Below are positions 37,291-49,189 of a DNA stretch of 64,000 bases, one piece after another. Numbering within the stretch: the stretch's first letter is position 1; the number at the start of each line of letters is the position of its first letter. Source of the stretch: Scylla paramamosain. Its lineage: Eukaryota; Arthropoda; Malacostraca; Decapoda; Portunidae. The notes under the pieces were generated by a model. It made no database searches and was not told where the DNA came from. It saw only the letters and a program-made list of their open reading frames with translations. Position numbers and translations under genes: made by a program. The DNA lies in assembly GCF_035594125.1 (NCBI RefSeq), contig NC_087197.1, positions 9,098,110-9,162,109 on the forward strand, given 5' to 3'.

Positions 37291-37550
37291 GTGTACTTAT
37301 AATCATCTTATAAGCATTGTCAATGTTGGCCCCAGCAACCAGCAAGACTGGGACTTATTAATATTGTTGGTACAGGGTAGCAAGTGACAGAGCAACAAGT
37401 ATGATCCCCAAGGCAGGATGATAGCGACTTACAAGTGGACAGAGAACAAAGCTCTTCTGTACACATATACATCATTGACTTTTTTATAGTCTATGCTGGG
37501 AAATACAGAGGAAGTTTTATATATAGTTGCACCACAATTTTTGTTATATT
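37291..37550. other. Non-satellite sequence, no gene identified
   Basis: Base composition and repeat content change here from satellite to ordinary intergenic or intronic sequence. No transposon signature was recognised. The pyrimidine-rich stretch at its right end leads into the exon-like segment at 37,551. Confidence 0.5.
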
Positions 37551-37647
37551 CCAGACTGTCATTAAATATGTAGTTCTGCCACCAGTTATGAATTATGGGA
37601 CACCTCAGTCTGGTACTGTATTAGTAAAACAGGAAAAGTCTCTATGA
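37551..37647 (+). CDS. Possible 3'-terminal exon of an unidentified plus-strand gene
   Basis: The segment follows an acceptor-like stretch ending TTGTTATATTCCAG. It stays open for about 31 codons with ordinary amino-acid composition (TVIKYVVLPPVMNYG, then a Gln/Ser/Thr part ending VKQEKSL) and ends at a TGA. I do not recognise the protein. No upstream exon is apparent because the satellite field begins within 300 bp. No canonical AATAAA was seen before the minus-strand gene. It could equally be a chance frame; only the splice-like context and the non-repetitive composition support it. Confidence 0.25.
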
Positions 37648-37746
37648 TATAAATAGTACAAACTGGCACTGAATAATAACTGTTATGTCTCTTTCAACAA
37701 AAAATAACAGGATAATTTCCACATGACTAATATTAATATTATAGAT

Positions 37747-37752
37747 TTTATT
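37747..37752 (-). promoter_or_regulatory. Polyadenylation signal AATAAA of SLX9-like gene
   Basis: TTTATT on the plus strand reads AATAAA on the minus strand, about 36 bp downstream of the TAA stop at 37,788-37,790. This spacing implies a very short 3' UTR. Confidence 0.55.
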
Positions 37753-37787
37753 ACATGTCTGAAAAATACAAATCACAGGGCAATAGC

Positions 37788-37902
37788 TTAATCCTCTTCA
37801 TACAAAACTCTGTTCTCAAGTGCGAGTGCCACTGCCCTAAATGGATCCTTGATGAAATGAGGGTCTTCGTGGATAGAGGTGAACATCTGGATGTCTGCCA
37901 AG
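37788..37902 (-). CDS. SLX9/FAM207A-like protein, C-terminal exon
   Basis: On the minus strand a pyrimidine-rich acceptor (T-run, then CCACACCCCAG) ends at 37,903. It is followed by 38 codons read from LADIQMFTSI through DPHFIKDPFRAVALALENR and ending VLYEED at a TAA (37,788-37,790). A short C-terminal helix of the form F..I...P.F...P..AI....N is what the SLX9 (FAM207A) ribosome-biogenesis family carries at its end. The first base of the exon is the third base of a codon, which matches the two leftover bases at the end of the exon at 52,850-53,051. Joining the two gives an uninterrupted frame. SLX9 proteins act in the nucleus in pre-40S ribosome maturation and export. The family match is from memory and was not searched. 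A small extra exon between the two cannot be excluded. Confidence 0.6.
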
Positions 37903-38185
37903 CTGGGGTGTGGAAAAAAAAAGATGAATATTTAACATTTGTGTATTTCCTAAAACAAAAGGAAATGCATAGCTTGCACAATAACTGAAAGATAAAATCA
38001 TCATGTACTACATCATCTATCCTACTGTACAATGGTACCATGCTCCCATGGGGCTGATAGGTCCTCTAGCACACGGGTTTAAATCTAGACATTAGAAAGA
38101 TTAAGAAGAGCATCCATGTGGGATAATGGTTCCCATATGCTAAAACCAAAGTCCACTGTTAGGATGTAAAACTGAAGAAGAAAAA

Positions 38186-38365
<180 letters not shown>

Positions 38366-38501
38366 CATCCAGGTAATTAGAAGTCTACTTCATTTTAAAC
38401 TCACTTTTCACATTAAGATAATTTTGAAGCTGTAAATGCCATTATAACAACTGAAAGTCTGACAGAAGGTTGAATGTTAGGAGCAACTATGTCTGTCACA
38501 A

Positions 38502-38702
38502 CTAGTAATGTAATACTGCACTGTAAGTTCTATACTGTACCCCACATAAACTGGCTAAAGTAAAAGGAAGGGTATAGCTATGCAGTGGCTGGTGACTGTT
38601 TGACGGTGCCCACTGACTGGCTTTGTCATCTATCACATCAGCCAAATCTTCATCAGGGTCATCTATAAAGTCATGGGCTGTCTGTAGAGTCCATTGTAAG
38701 CA
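38502..38702 (-). other. Exon-like open segment, unidentified
   Basis: On the minus strand about 66 codons stay open to a TAG at 38,502-38,504, with a markedly acidic, non-repetitive run (AHDFIDDPDEDLADVIDDKA) near the start. An acceptor-like TTACTTAG precedes it. Its phase does not fit the SLX9-like upstream exon, so it is not an alternative last exon of that gene. It may be a fragment of a transposase or of another host gene; no homolog was recognised. The rest of 38,364-38,900 shows nothing else. Confidence 0.3.
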
Positions 38703-38897
38703 CTAAGTAATCATACACCCAGTAAGTGCACCTGGTCACAAAGCTGATAAGCTCTCATCTGCATGCTGCAGTGCATACTTATGAAAAGCTGCAAGGTTTT
38801 ATTTCACAGAGAATAGCTAGCTATCCCCCTCAGCCCTCCCCCACCCATTGCAGTGATGTCATGAGTGGCTAACTCCTGATTGGCTACTGCCTGCCTT

Positions 38898-39403
<506 letters not shown>

Positions 39404-39556
39404 GGTTTCATGGGTAGCATGCATACAGAGCTTTGGTGATGAACTTGTCAATTATGATCTTTAACTCAAATGTCCATGGGTGGGGGTGGCTGGATAGGTT
39501 GTGGAGTGGAGGGTGGAAGTCCATTGCCATGGCAACTCTTACCTGAAATCACTTCC

Positions 39557-40051
<495 letters not shown>

Positions 40052-40201
40052 TTTACTAGCTTTTGAAAATATTAAGCCTCCTGTCTCTGGAATGCTCCAT
40101 ATAATTGCCTTGCATATCAGTTGAAATTAGCATGATTTTAGACAGAGTTTTTAATTTCATGTATCATGTCAACACAAGATTGAACCAAGCTACTGGACTT
40201 A

Positions 40202-41189
40202 ATGTATTTGATGCCTTATAAGACATGCCTTTTATCCAAAAATAAGTCTCAGAAAGTGAGCCTGTGTCTTATAAAACCAAGGTTCAGCTTTGGGGAAGTG
40301 GTTAGTGGTAAGTCTATGGCAACTTCTCATCCCATAATGCCTGTCAAGTGACGGAGACCATCAAGCACCATCAGTGGCCCTTAAATCAAATGCTAAATAT
40401 CTTCACACACGTAAATAAAGTGATGATCGCTTCTACACCACAAAAACAACTCTTTTTTTTGCAAGGTAACAATGTATAACAGGTCGTACTTACTGATAAT
40501 TAACATAAAATAACACCAGTTGCGAAAAAATTAAGTGACGATGTCTACACTGAATGTCCCAAAACAAATTTGGAGTCGGTTACACACCAAACCTGGTGAC
40601 ATACGCAAGATTCACTGTGTTCTTTAGTATGATGCCATTATTCCTTGAGGTAGGACATGAATAGAATAAATTTATTTTTCACGGATTCGATTTTGAATAA
40701 AAAAACTACAATCACACTAAATTTCACGATTAGTAGAACAAATTTATTTTCACTTTCTAGTTTTAGAAATGTACTGAATATTTCAAATAAAAATACGTTC
40801 TAGAGAATAAGGTAAACCTATTTCCACACATCCTTGTGCCTTGAAAATATACTAAAATATTACAACTAGAATTACATGTAAAATGATCATAAAAACATAT
40901 GATGTACAAACAAACTTAATTAACCCTCTGGATTCTGACAATATTACTGCCTATGCCATATTTGTTTACATCTCACAGCAGGATTGGTCTAAGGACCAGT
41001 GTTGGTAGGTCTTAGCAAATATTAATGTTTTTAAATGTAAAATATTGCAATCTAATAAAGATCTGAGTGCACATTAGAGGGCTTCAAATGTCAGAAGAAA
41101 ACATTCATTTCATAATTTTTTTTTTCAATGCCTGCCCAAAGTGAGGTGCGTCTTATAAGCCCACATGTCTTAAAAGCTGTCAAATACAG
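40202..41189. mobile_element. Non-autonomous TA-flanked DNA transposon, ~988 bp
   Basis: The left end, TGTATTTGATGCCTTATAAG, and the reverse complement of the right end, TGTATTTGACAGCTTTTAAG, match over about 24 bp with a few differences. Both are flanked by TA (40,200-40,201 and 41,190-41,191). Subterminal motifs (CTTATAAGAC, GCGTCTTATAAG) recur near both ends. Inside is AT-rich sequence without a transposase frame. TA duplication with short inverted termini points to the Tc1/mariner-pogo superfamily; the exact family is not assigned. Confidence 0.65.
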
Positions 41190-41375
41190 TACTTAGCACT
41201 CATATTATGTCTTTTAAGTTTTATCATGAGATGATGCAGGAGAGAGAGTAGAACACACACACAAACACTGATCACACTCCCTGATTGTGCGACACACACC
41301 CTGTTATTACACTTACAAGCCATATGTTCTTATATATTTATATAAAATATTGTAATACTAGAAATATATACCAAA

Positions 41376-41378
<3 letters not shown>

Positions 41379-41443
<65 letters not shown>
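41379..41443. repeat. (CA)n microsatellite with one interruption
   Basis: A CA tract of about 65 bp broken by a single TA near 41,419. The flanking 41,190-41,378 and 41,444-41,640 hold nothing recognisable. Confidence 0.95.
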
Positions 41444-41665
41444 TCTTGGACCCTCTTAGCAAACGGACATACAACAGGAGCTCCTGGACGACAGGGATAC
41501 TACCTAGTTGTTGTGCTGGTTGAAAGTTTCATGACGCATTGTTGTCCAAGTTAAATTTTATAAGAAATTTGAAAGGAAAGGAAATAATTCAAAGGAGATG
41601 GGAAACTATACTTTTTGGCGTCTGTAACAAGAGCTGAAAGGTTTGTTTATGGCGGACAGCTGATC

Positions 41666-42530
41666 ATGGCGGCCAGTAGGACACCCACAGGAGAAAACGG
41701 GAGAAGGTAAGAGACCTAGAAATAAGAAATGGGAGGTTGGAACAAGAAAACAAGTCACTATGAAAGGAATTTGAAAGTGAAGAGAAACTGCTGCAGAAAG
41801 AGATATATGATAAGGAAAACCAAATTAAAATGCTGGAAATGAAAATGGGAATGATGGATAAAACAATGAAGGCTAGAGAAATACAAAATGAATATGCTGG
41901 AGGAAAGGATGAAAAAGATTGAAGTCCAAGACAAAAACAGGGATAAGCAAATTAAGGAAAGCCAAGAACAAGTTAAGAAAATGGCAGAAAGATCCATAAA
42001 TAAGTGTGAGGAGTTGGAGAAAAGTGTTATACAGTAGTAGTGAAGGACCAGAGGAGTAAAGAAGGCTTAACAAAAGAGGTTATAAAGGTAATAAAGGAAA
42101 AGGAAAACCTGGTAAGAGACACTGTAGATAAAAAGAAGAGCGTAATGATCTTTGGCCTGGAAGAAAGTGAGATAAAAAATTAGTATAAAAGAGAAGCAGA
42201 ACAAAGAAAAACAGCTTGATTAGTACTGAGTGTGATAAACAAAGGGGATACAAAGCTGGAAGATGAAATAGAGGAGGTGTACAGGATTGGTAAATATGAT
42301 CAAGGAAAAAGTAGACCATTGAAAGTCAAACTAAAATCCCAAACAGCAGCTGAAGACACATTGGCAAATGGGTGGAAGCTAGCCAGAAGTAATGAGTTTA
42401 AACAAGTCTGGATTAGAAGAGAAATGAATAAGGAGGAAAGGAAGAAACATAATGAATTGAGAAGTGAAGCAAAAGAAAGGAATGAACAGAGAACACAAGA
42501 GGAAAAAGAACTTTTTTTCTGGAGAGTAAT
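41666..42530 (+). pseudogene. LINE ORF1 relic (coiled coil plus C-terminal RNA-binding domain)
   Basis: A candidate start ATG at 41,666 (MAASRTP) resembles the start of copy B's ORF1 (MAAGTANVF). The stretch 41,700-42,030 encodes a Lys/Glu-rich heptad-like region interrupted by stops. A later segment from 42,232 reads EVYRIGKYDQGKSRPLKVKL and WIRREMNKEER, the pattern of the conserved ORF1 C-terminal domain that binds element RNA. Copies B and D contain the same block (VYWIGKYDEN; VYRIGKYSEG), confirming family membership. At least two frame disruptions separate the pieces. Confidence 0.75.
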
Positions 42531-42548
42531 GGACCTAAGGTTGAGGAA

Positions 42549-42927
42549 GTGCTACATGCAAAGAGTGAAGGGTGCAGAGGCACAGCTGAAAGAGAGGGAG
42601 GGACATGGACAGTGGCATACACTAATGTGGATGGTTTAGTTTCAGTGATGGATGAAGTAAATGAATTTATAAAAGTAAATGAACCAGACATCATGGCAAT
42701 GGTAGAAACTAAACTAAGAGATTCAGAGGCACCAAATTTAGGAGGGGGGGGAAGTACAATATGTGGATAAGAAACAGATGTGGAAAAGGAGGAGGTGGAG
42801 TGATGATGCTTGTTAAAAAGAGTATCAGGGTAGAGAGTGTGGAAAAGACAGAAGGCTTGGTGGAAGGCCTAAACTTACAACTAATAAATGGAAGAGGAGT
42901 ACGATGTCACAGTGGTGTATGTCCCAC

Positions 42928-42973
<46 letters not shown>

Positions 42974-45423
42974 CCTGGAATAGACAAGAGCATGAACAGT
43001 TGCTGAGTGAGACAAAAGAATGGCTTGTAAAGAAAATTAAAGGAAACAACAAAATTGTTATAATGGGAGATTTTAACTGTAAAGAGATAAATTGAGAGGA
43101 GTGGAACACAAGAGGAGGAGAAGACTCATGGGGAGATAAGGTTCTGAAATTGGCAATGAACAATATTATGACACAGTGGGTTGAGGAAAACACTAGATAC
43201 AGAGGAGGAGAGGAGCCATCAAGACTTGATTTGGTATTATCAAAAGAAACAGATATTATAGAAGACATGAACTATAGTTGTCCACTAGGAAAAAGCAACC
43301 ATGTCATGATAAGGTTTTGTATTAAAGAAAAAGAGAGGAAAGTAGATGTAAAGATTATAAAAGTGAAAGATTTAATTATGGTAAGTCAAATTTTGAACAA
43401 ATGAGGAGATACTTTGGTGAAGTGGACTGGAGTACACTTATCAGAGAAAGTAATGTGCAAAAGAAGTGGGAAGCTTTCATCATTATTTATGAAGAGGGAG
43501 TGAAAAGATATGTACCAAAAGTAGAGACAAAGAGAAGATATAACAATGACTGGTATAACAGAAGATATGAAATAGCTAGGGAGGAGAGGGAAATGGCATG
43601 GAATAGATGGCGGAGGAAAAATACGCAGTAGCTATGGAAAAACTACACAACTACAAGAAATGAATATGTAAGGGTTATTAGACAAGAAAGAAAAAATTAT
43701 GAGAAAAATGTTATGGACAGATATGTGAATAGCAAAATGAAAAATAGGGAAGGAATAAGCAGATTGAAGGTGAATAGTCAAATGTGTGAGGATCCGGCTG
43801 AATTGGCAGAGATAATGAACAGGAGTTTTCAATCAATATTCACAAAAGAGAAAACATTTGTGTGGCAGAGTGAGATGAGTAAAGAAATGGGTCTGGGAGA
43901 AATCCAAATGACTGAAGAGGATGTCCAGAAACAGATGGAGGGAGTAGACATTAGGAAGGCCCCTGGACCTGATGAAGTGTCAGGATGGATACTAAAAGAG
44001 TGCAATCAGCAGTTAACATGGGTAATACATAATATTATTGAAAGCTCCCTAACTGAAAGCAGAGTCCCAACTGAATGGAAGAGAGCCAACATAGTGCCAA
44101 TCTACAAAGGTCGTAGTAAAGAGAAGCCCTTAAACTACAGACCTGTGTCTCTAACAAGTGTGGTGTGCAAAATGTGTGAAAGATTGGAGAAGGATAAATG
44201 GATGCAGTACCTAGAAGGAAATGAAGTGATAATAAAGTAACAATTTGGATTTAGGAGAGGGGAGATTATGTGTTACAAACTTAGTGAGTTTTTATTCTAG
44301 AGTGGTGGATGTAATGCAAGAAAGAGATGGATGGGCTGATTGTGTTTATTTAGACCTGAAGAAGGCCTTTGATGAAGTGCCACACAGGAAATTGTTGTGG
44401 AAGTTGAAGCATAATGGTGGGCTAAGGGGGGGCCTGCTGAGATGGATGGAAAATTTCTTGACAAACAGAGAAATGAGAACAGTGGTAAAAGATAAAAAAT
44501 CATCATGGAGGGAAGTCATAAGTGGAGTACCCCAAGGCTCAGTACTTGCACCAATTATGTTTGCAGTCTATATAAATGATATGACGGAGAGTGTGAACAG
44601 CTACATGACCCTTTTTGCGGATGATGCAAAGTTGCTGAGGTTGAGAGTGCAGAGGACTGTGGAACATTACAAGAAGGCCTGAACATGATATCAGAGTGGA
44701 GTTATAGATGGGAAATAGAATTTAATTTAAAGAAGTGTAAGATAACAGAATTTGGAAAAAGTACAAGAAGAGTAAAAGGAAATTGTGTTGAATGGTGTAA
44801 GGTTGAGTGGAGTAGAAGAGGAAAAGGATCTCGGTGTTACAGTGACTGGGAACCTGAGCCTGGAGAGACACATTAGCAAAATTACAGGAGAAACCTATAA
44901 CTTGTTGAGAAGAATAAGGCAGGCCTTTGCATATATGGATGAAGAGATGGTCAGGAAGATGATCGTGTCGCTAAGACCTAGACTGGAATATGCAGCAGTA
45001 GTGTGGTTGCAATACAAGAAAAAGGATATAAGGAAGTTGGAGAGAGTTCAGAGAGCAGCTACGAAGGTGGTACCAAGTATCAGGGACTTGTCATATGAAG
45101 AGAGACTGGAAAGGCTACATCTACCAACGTTGGAAAAGAGGAGAGAAAGGGGAGACTTGATTGCGATATATAAAGCATATGAGGGAGTAGAGGAGGTGGA
45201 CCGGAGCGACTTAATGGTCTGGGATACACGGGACACTAAAGGACATGGGAAGAGGCTGAAGAGGAGTGCTTGTAGAAAAGACATAAAAAAGTATAGTTTC
45301 CCATTTATAAGTATTGATGTATGGAACAGTCTGGATGAGGAGATAGTAAATGCAGAAAGTATACATGGATTCAAGGATAAGTTGGATATTAAAAGATATG
45401 GAGATGGGACAGCACGAGCATAG
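42549..45423 (+). pseudogene. LINE ORF2 relic: endonuclease and reverse transcriptase
   Basis: Endonuclease: TNVDGL near 42,620, the catalytic Glu block MVETKL near 42,700, GDFNCK near 43,066 and RLDLVLS near 43,225. The terminal SDH motif is changed to SNH near 43,300. Forty-three consecutive A residues at about 42,929-42,971 disrupt the domain. RT: RKAPGPDEVSGW near 43,955, LNYRPVSLTS near 44,130, DLKKAFDEVPH near 44,352, GVPQGSVLAP near 44,525 and FADDAKLL near 44,613. The C-terminal block is open for 212 codons from 44,785 to the TAG at 45,423. ORF2 would nick the target and copy element RNA at the nick. Several stops and frame changes make it inactive. Confidence 0.85.
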
Positions 45424-45480
45424 CTCTTTTCCCATAAAGCACAACTAGGTAAATACAACTAGGTAAATACACACACACAA

Positions 45481-46193
45481 AATAAATAAATAAATAATAA
45501 TAATACACAGGGAAATTAATCATACAGCTGGCAAGGAGGTGGCCATCAGCAGTGACCTCACTGATCACTGATTTTCATCTGCTGTCATATTGCTTCACAA
45601 GCGATCAGAAGAAAAGTATAAAATATCATAGATTAGACTGATTTTTTTGCAGATTGTTTTTACATGGTCATTCCTTATTAAATTTTGATTAACATAGTAA
45701 GAATAATTTCCTAAAACTCTCTCTTGTTTAGAAATTTGTTTTATTTGGGAAAAATCAACTAGGGTGGGTCATTTTTTACCCAAGCTGCAGATAATAGTTA
45801 AGTGGATGTCTGTTTTCTTTGAAGTCTTCCTTGGTCTTCAAGGAGATACTTTAATCTGTGGGATTATGATCAGCAGCAGTCCCCTAGCAACCGTCCCATT
45901 ATTAGTATCAAGGCCATCTTCACCTTCAATTCCACTAAAGTCTAATACACTCCTTCCTGTCGGCATCCCATTGTCCACCATGATCAACTGATGACTGTGA
46001 ACAAAGTTTTCAGCTGACACCCCTTACTGATGCCAAAAAGTAAAGTTTACCACCTCTGCTTCAATCTTCCTTTCTTTCCAGTTTTTACAGAACCTCAGGC
46101 ACAAAAACTAGGTAATAACCTTGTCTTTCAGGAGTTCTCGTTGCACATCCATCTGCCAAGATTGTTCAATCCTGGATACAATATATGATAATA
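45481..46193. other. Intervening sequence, no gene identified
   Basis: Unique-looking, AT-rich sequence between LINE copy A and a short DNA transposon. Short frames on both strands around 45,764-46,020 lack recognisable motifs. An AACTAGGTAATAAC string near 46,106 resembles the LINE 3'-end motif but has no LINE coding sequence next to it. Confidence 0.4.
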
Positions 46194-46931
46194 AGTGGAA
46201 CACTGGTTCTAGAACTTAATTCGTTCCTGAATACTGTTCGAAACCTGAAATGTTCGGAAACCAAAACTAGGTATATTTCCCATAGGAATCAATGTAAAAT
46301 CCATTCCCAGACACCAGTCTACCCTGTCTTAGTAGCTGCTTCACATCTCCAGCTCACAAATTATTTATCCAGAAAGGATGTATTGAATTAACTTAGTGAC
46401 ACATAACTCATCAGGAGACTGTTTAGACTGTGCAGGTATTCTCTTTGTCACTGATCTAGTGAGAGAAACCTTACAGAGGGACATGGAGAGGAGCAACCCA
46501 CTTACTGCCAAAATTAAGGTGATCATAACATTTACACATCTTGCTGCTGGGGAAAGCTACAAGAAAATGCAGTAGTGATGGTGCTGGGGATTGTCGATAG
46601 AGCCACAGGTGGCACAGGATTACTCCTGAGCACCAAAAACTGTTTTTTTTACATCAAGGCTTTTCAATGGGATCACATTTACCTCATTTCATAGATTGAA
46701 TTACTGTCTTACACTATATCTCTCCTCCAAATATATAAAAATGAAGTAAATATTTATAGAAACTAGAAATTAGTAATAAATGGCATCTTTTGCTATGTTA
46801 TATTTGAAATCAAGTAGCTTTATTCTAGAACTGAATTATGGTACCACAACCAAAGCAATAATGAGTTAAAAACTTTGTCCAAAAACCGCTTTGTTTGAAA
46901 AGGGAGGCGTCCAGTAACCGTGGTTCTACTG
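46194..46931. mobile_element. Pogo/Tigger-type non-autonomous element, ~738 bp
   Basis: The left end AGTGGAACACTGGTTCTAG and the reverse complement of the right end CAGTAGAACCACGGTTAC match the CAGTRGAACC-type terminus of pogo/Tigger elements, flanked by TA on both sides (46,192-46,193; 46,932-46,933). Subterminal blocks fit the family as well: a left TTCGTTCCTGAATACTGTTC stretch and TTTCCCATAGGAATCAATG, and a right stretch encoding the usual series of diverged TTCGAAC-like boxes. No transposase frame is present. Confidence 0.7.
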
Positions 46932-46959
46932 TAAACCTCTTTGCACTTGAATGTGTGTG

Positions 46960-49000
46960 TGTGTTATTACCTAGTTGCATTGTACAGGGCATAAGCCAAA
47001 GCTCATTTTGTCCTGTCTCCAAAACCATATTTATCCAGTTTCTCTTTAAGCATATGTACACTGTTAGCCACAACTACCTCTTTCTTCAGATCATTCCAGA
47101 TTTCAATAATTCTATACAGGAAACTGTATTTCTCAATGTTGCTTGAACATCCATTCCTTTATTTTCTTCCCATGTCCCCACATCCATCTCTCACCCTCCT
47201 CCATCTGTAGTACAAAGCCATTTCTGTAAATTTTTTCCATATTGTTTATTAATTGGGTCCCCTCTTTCTCTTCTCTCTTGTAGTGTTGGTAATTCAATCT
47301 CTTTAAGTCTTTCTTCATAGCTTAAATCTTTCAATTCTGGTAACATCTTTGTCACTATCCTCACTATTCTTTCCAATTTCCATATATCTTTTTTTTCCAA
47401 TTGGAGCCCAAACTACTGCAGCTTATTCCAATTTAGGACATATCATGCTTGTTATAATTTTCTTCATCATTTCTTTATCTTAACAGTTAACACTACCATA
47501 ATGCTTCTTAAAAAAAACTATCTAGAGCTGAATATCCCATTTATGTGCCTCTCAGGTGATAATGTGTCCTGGATCATTACTCTCAAATAATTTTCTTCAT
47601 TACTTTTTGTTATTATTTCTCTTCCCATTTTGTAATTCCATGAAGGTCTCTTTTTACTTTTTTCTATTTCCAACACAGCATTTTCTGGCATTAAATTAGT
47701 TTCCATCTTGGGCTCCATGCATGTATTTTGTCAATATCCCTTTATGATTCATTGCAGTCATTTTCATCCTTTATTATTTTCATTATTTTTGCATCACCAG
47801 TAAAAAGGTTTATATAACTATTTAGATCTTCTATCATATCATTTACATATATCTGAAACATAATAGGTGCCAACACAGATTCTTGTGATACCCCACCTGT
47901 CACTTCATGCCAAACTGAATTACTGTCTGATTACTGTTCTCATTTCCCTCCCTTGTAAATAATCATCCACCCATCTCAATGTTGCTCCCTTTAGTCCTCC
48001 TCCATTCTCTAGCTTCCACATGGGGCTTTTGTGGAGAACTTTATTGAATGCCCTTTTGAGATCCAGGTATACCGCATCAACCTATCCACCACCCATCTCT
48101 TGCACTCCATCTATTACTCTCGTATAAAAGCTCAGTAGATTTGTGACACAGGATCTCCCTTTCCCGAATCCAAATTGCTTTTCTGTAATTATTTTTTCAT
48201 CTAAATACTGTACCCATTTATCTTTAATTACTATTTCACAAAGCTTGCTTACAATACTTGTTAGTGACACTGGTCTGTAATTTAATGGTTTCATTTTACT
48301 TCCTCCTTTGCATATTGGGACTATTTTAGCTCTTTTCCACTCCCTTTGTACTCTTCCTTCTTTCAACGAGTTGTTGATTATATCCCATATGGATTCCTTT
48401 TTGTTCTCTGCATTCTTTTAATATCCATCCATTTACCTGATCTGGTCCCATAGCTTTTCTAACATCCAGCTCCTCCAGCAGTTTCTTGATTTCTTGTCTC
48501 TTTACTTGTATCTCCTGTATTCCCTTAATCTGTGATATCATTTTCAGTTCTAGCTGCATAATTTTACATCTATTGGTCTCCCATGCATTAGTTTTTGGTG
48601 ATATGTACATCACAATAACTTTCCTTCTTCACTTCCTTTCATCTTAATCACAACACTCAAAGTTTCCACCATTCCATCACCATATTCCACTTCCTCAACA
48701 ACAATATCCTCTTTTACCCAAATCATCATTCCTCCTTCTCTCTTTCCTTTTCTGTCTCTCCTCTATGTGCTATATTCTTCCTTTGCAAATCTCAACTTTA
48801 TTTCCTCTTTTAGTTTGGTTTCCACTAAACATACCATGCCTGGTTTATTGTTCTTTAGGTAGTCTTTAAGTTCCAGTAGGCTTGACACCAAGCCTATCTG
48901 TATACATAATTTTTAAGCTTCTGCTTGATCTTCCATGGCATCTTTGTGCCACCATTTCCTCACTTTCATGTCCACAACTTTCTAAGTGAATCTCCTCGCT
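46960..49000 (-). pseudogene. LINE ORF2 relic, copy B, with deletion and altered catalytic box
   Basis: Endonuclease N-terminal half is visible as CLVETKLKEE near 48,830 and a GMMIWVKED-like segment near 48,720, up to a Y(I)SPKTNAW string near 48,600. The sequence then jumps almost directly to EELDVRKAMGPDQVNGW near 48,450, so the second half of the endonuclease and the start of the RT (roughly 0.9 kb compared with copy D) are missing. RT continues with LNYRPVSLTS, FGFGKGRSCVTNLLS and a degraded middle part. The FADD box reads FTGD near 47,795. The C-terminal block has LSYEERLKEIELPTL at about 47,270-47,330. Inactive. Confidence 0.8.
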
Positions 49001-49189
49001 TGTTCCTATGTTCTCTCCTCATGTTTTGACTGGGCATCTACTCTCAACTCTTTCAGTTTACTTCTCTCTTCTTTGTTCATGTTTTTTCTTATCCAGATTC
49101 CCCTCATTCCTTCTACTTTTGCCAATTTTCCTGTTCTTTTTAAGACATGTTCCACTGCTGTTTATGACATGAATCTTATTTTCATTGGT

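Larger units (their letters stand above)
41640..45480 (+). mobile_element. CR1-like non-LTR retrotransposon, copy A (near full length, dead)
   Basis: Contains, in order, a 5' segment, a coiled-coil ORF1, an ORF1 C-terminal nucleic-acid-binding domain, an APE-type endonuclease, a reverse transcriptase and a C-terminal extension. It ends with two tandem copies of an AACTAGGTAAATAC motif, then a short CA tract and AATA repeats. The C-terminal block with ERVQRAATKVV and LPTLEKRRERGDLI is typical of CR1/L2-group elements. Frame is broken many times (stops near 43,095, 43,631, 44,240 and 44,682). It lies in the large intron of the SLX9-like gene, antisense to it. Confidence 0.85.

Noticed and set aside
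38502..38702. Alternative last exon of the SLX9-like gene
   Set aside because: Splicing from the donor at 52,849 to the acceptors visible here would not keep the open frame.
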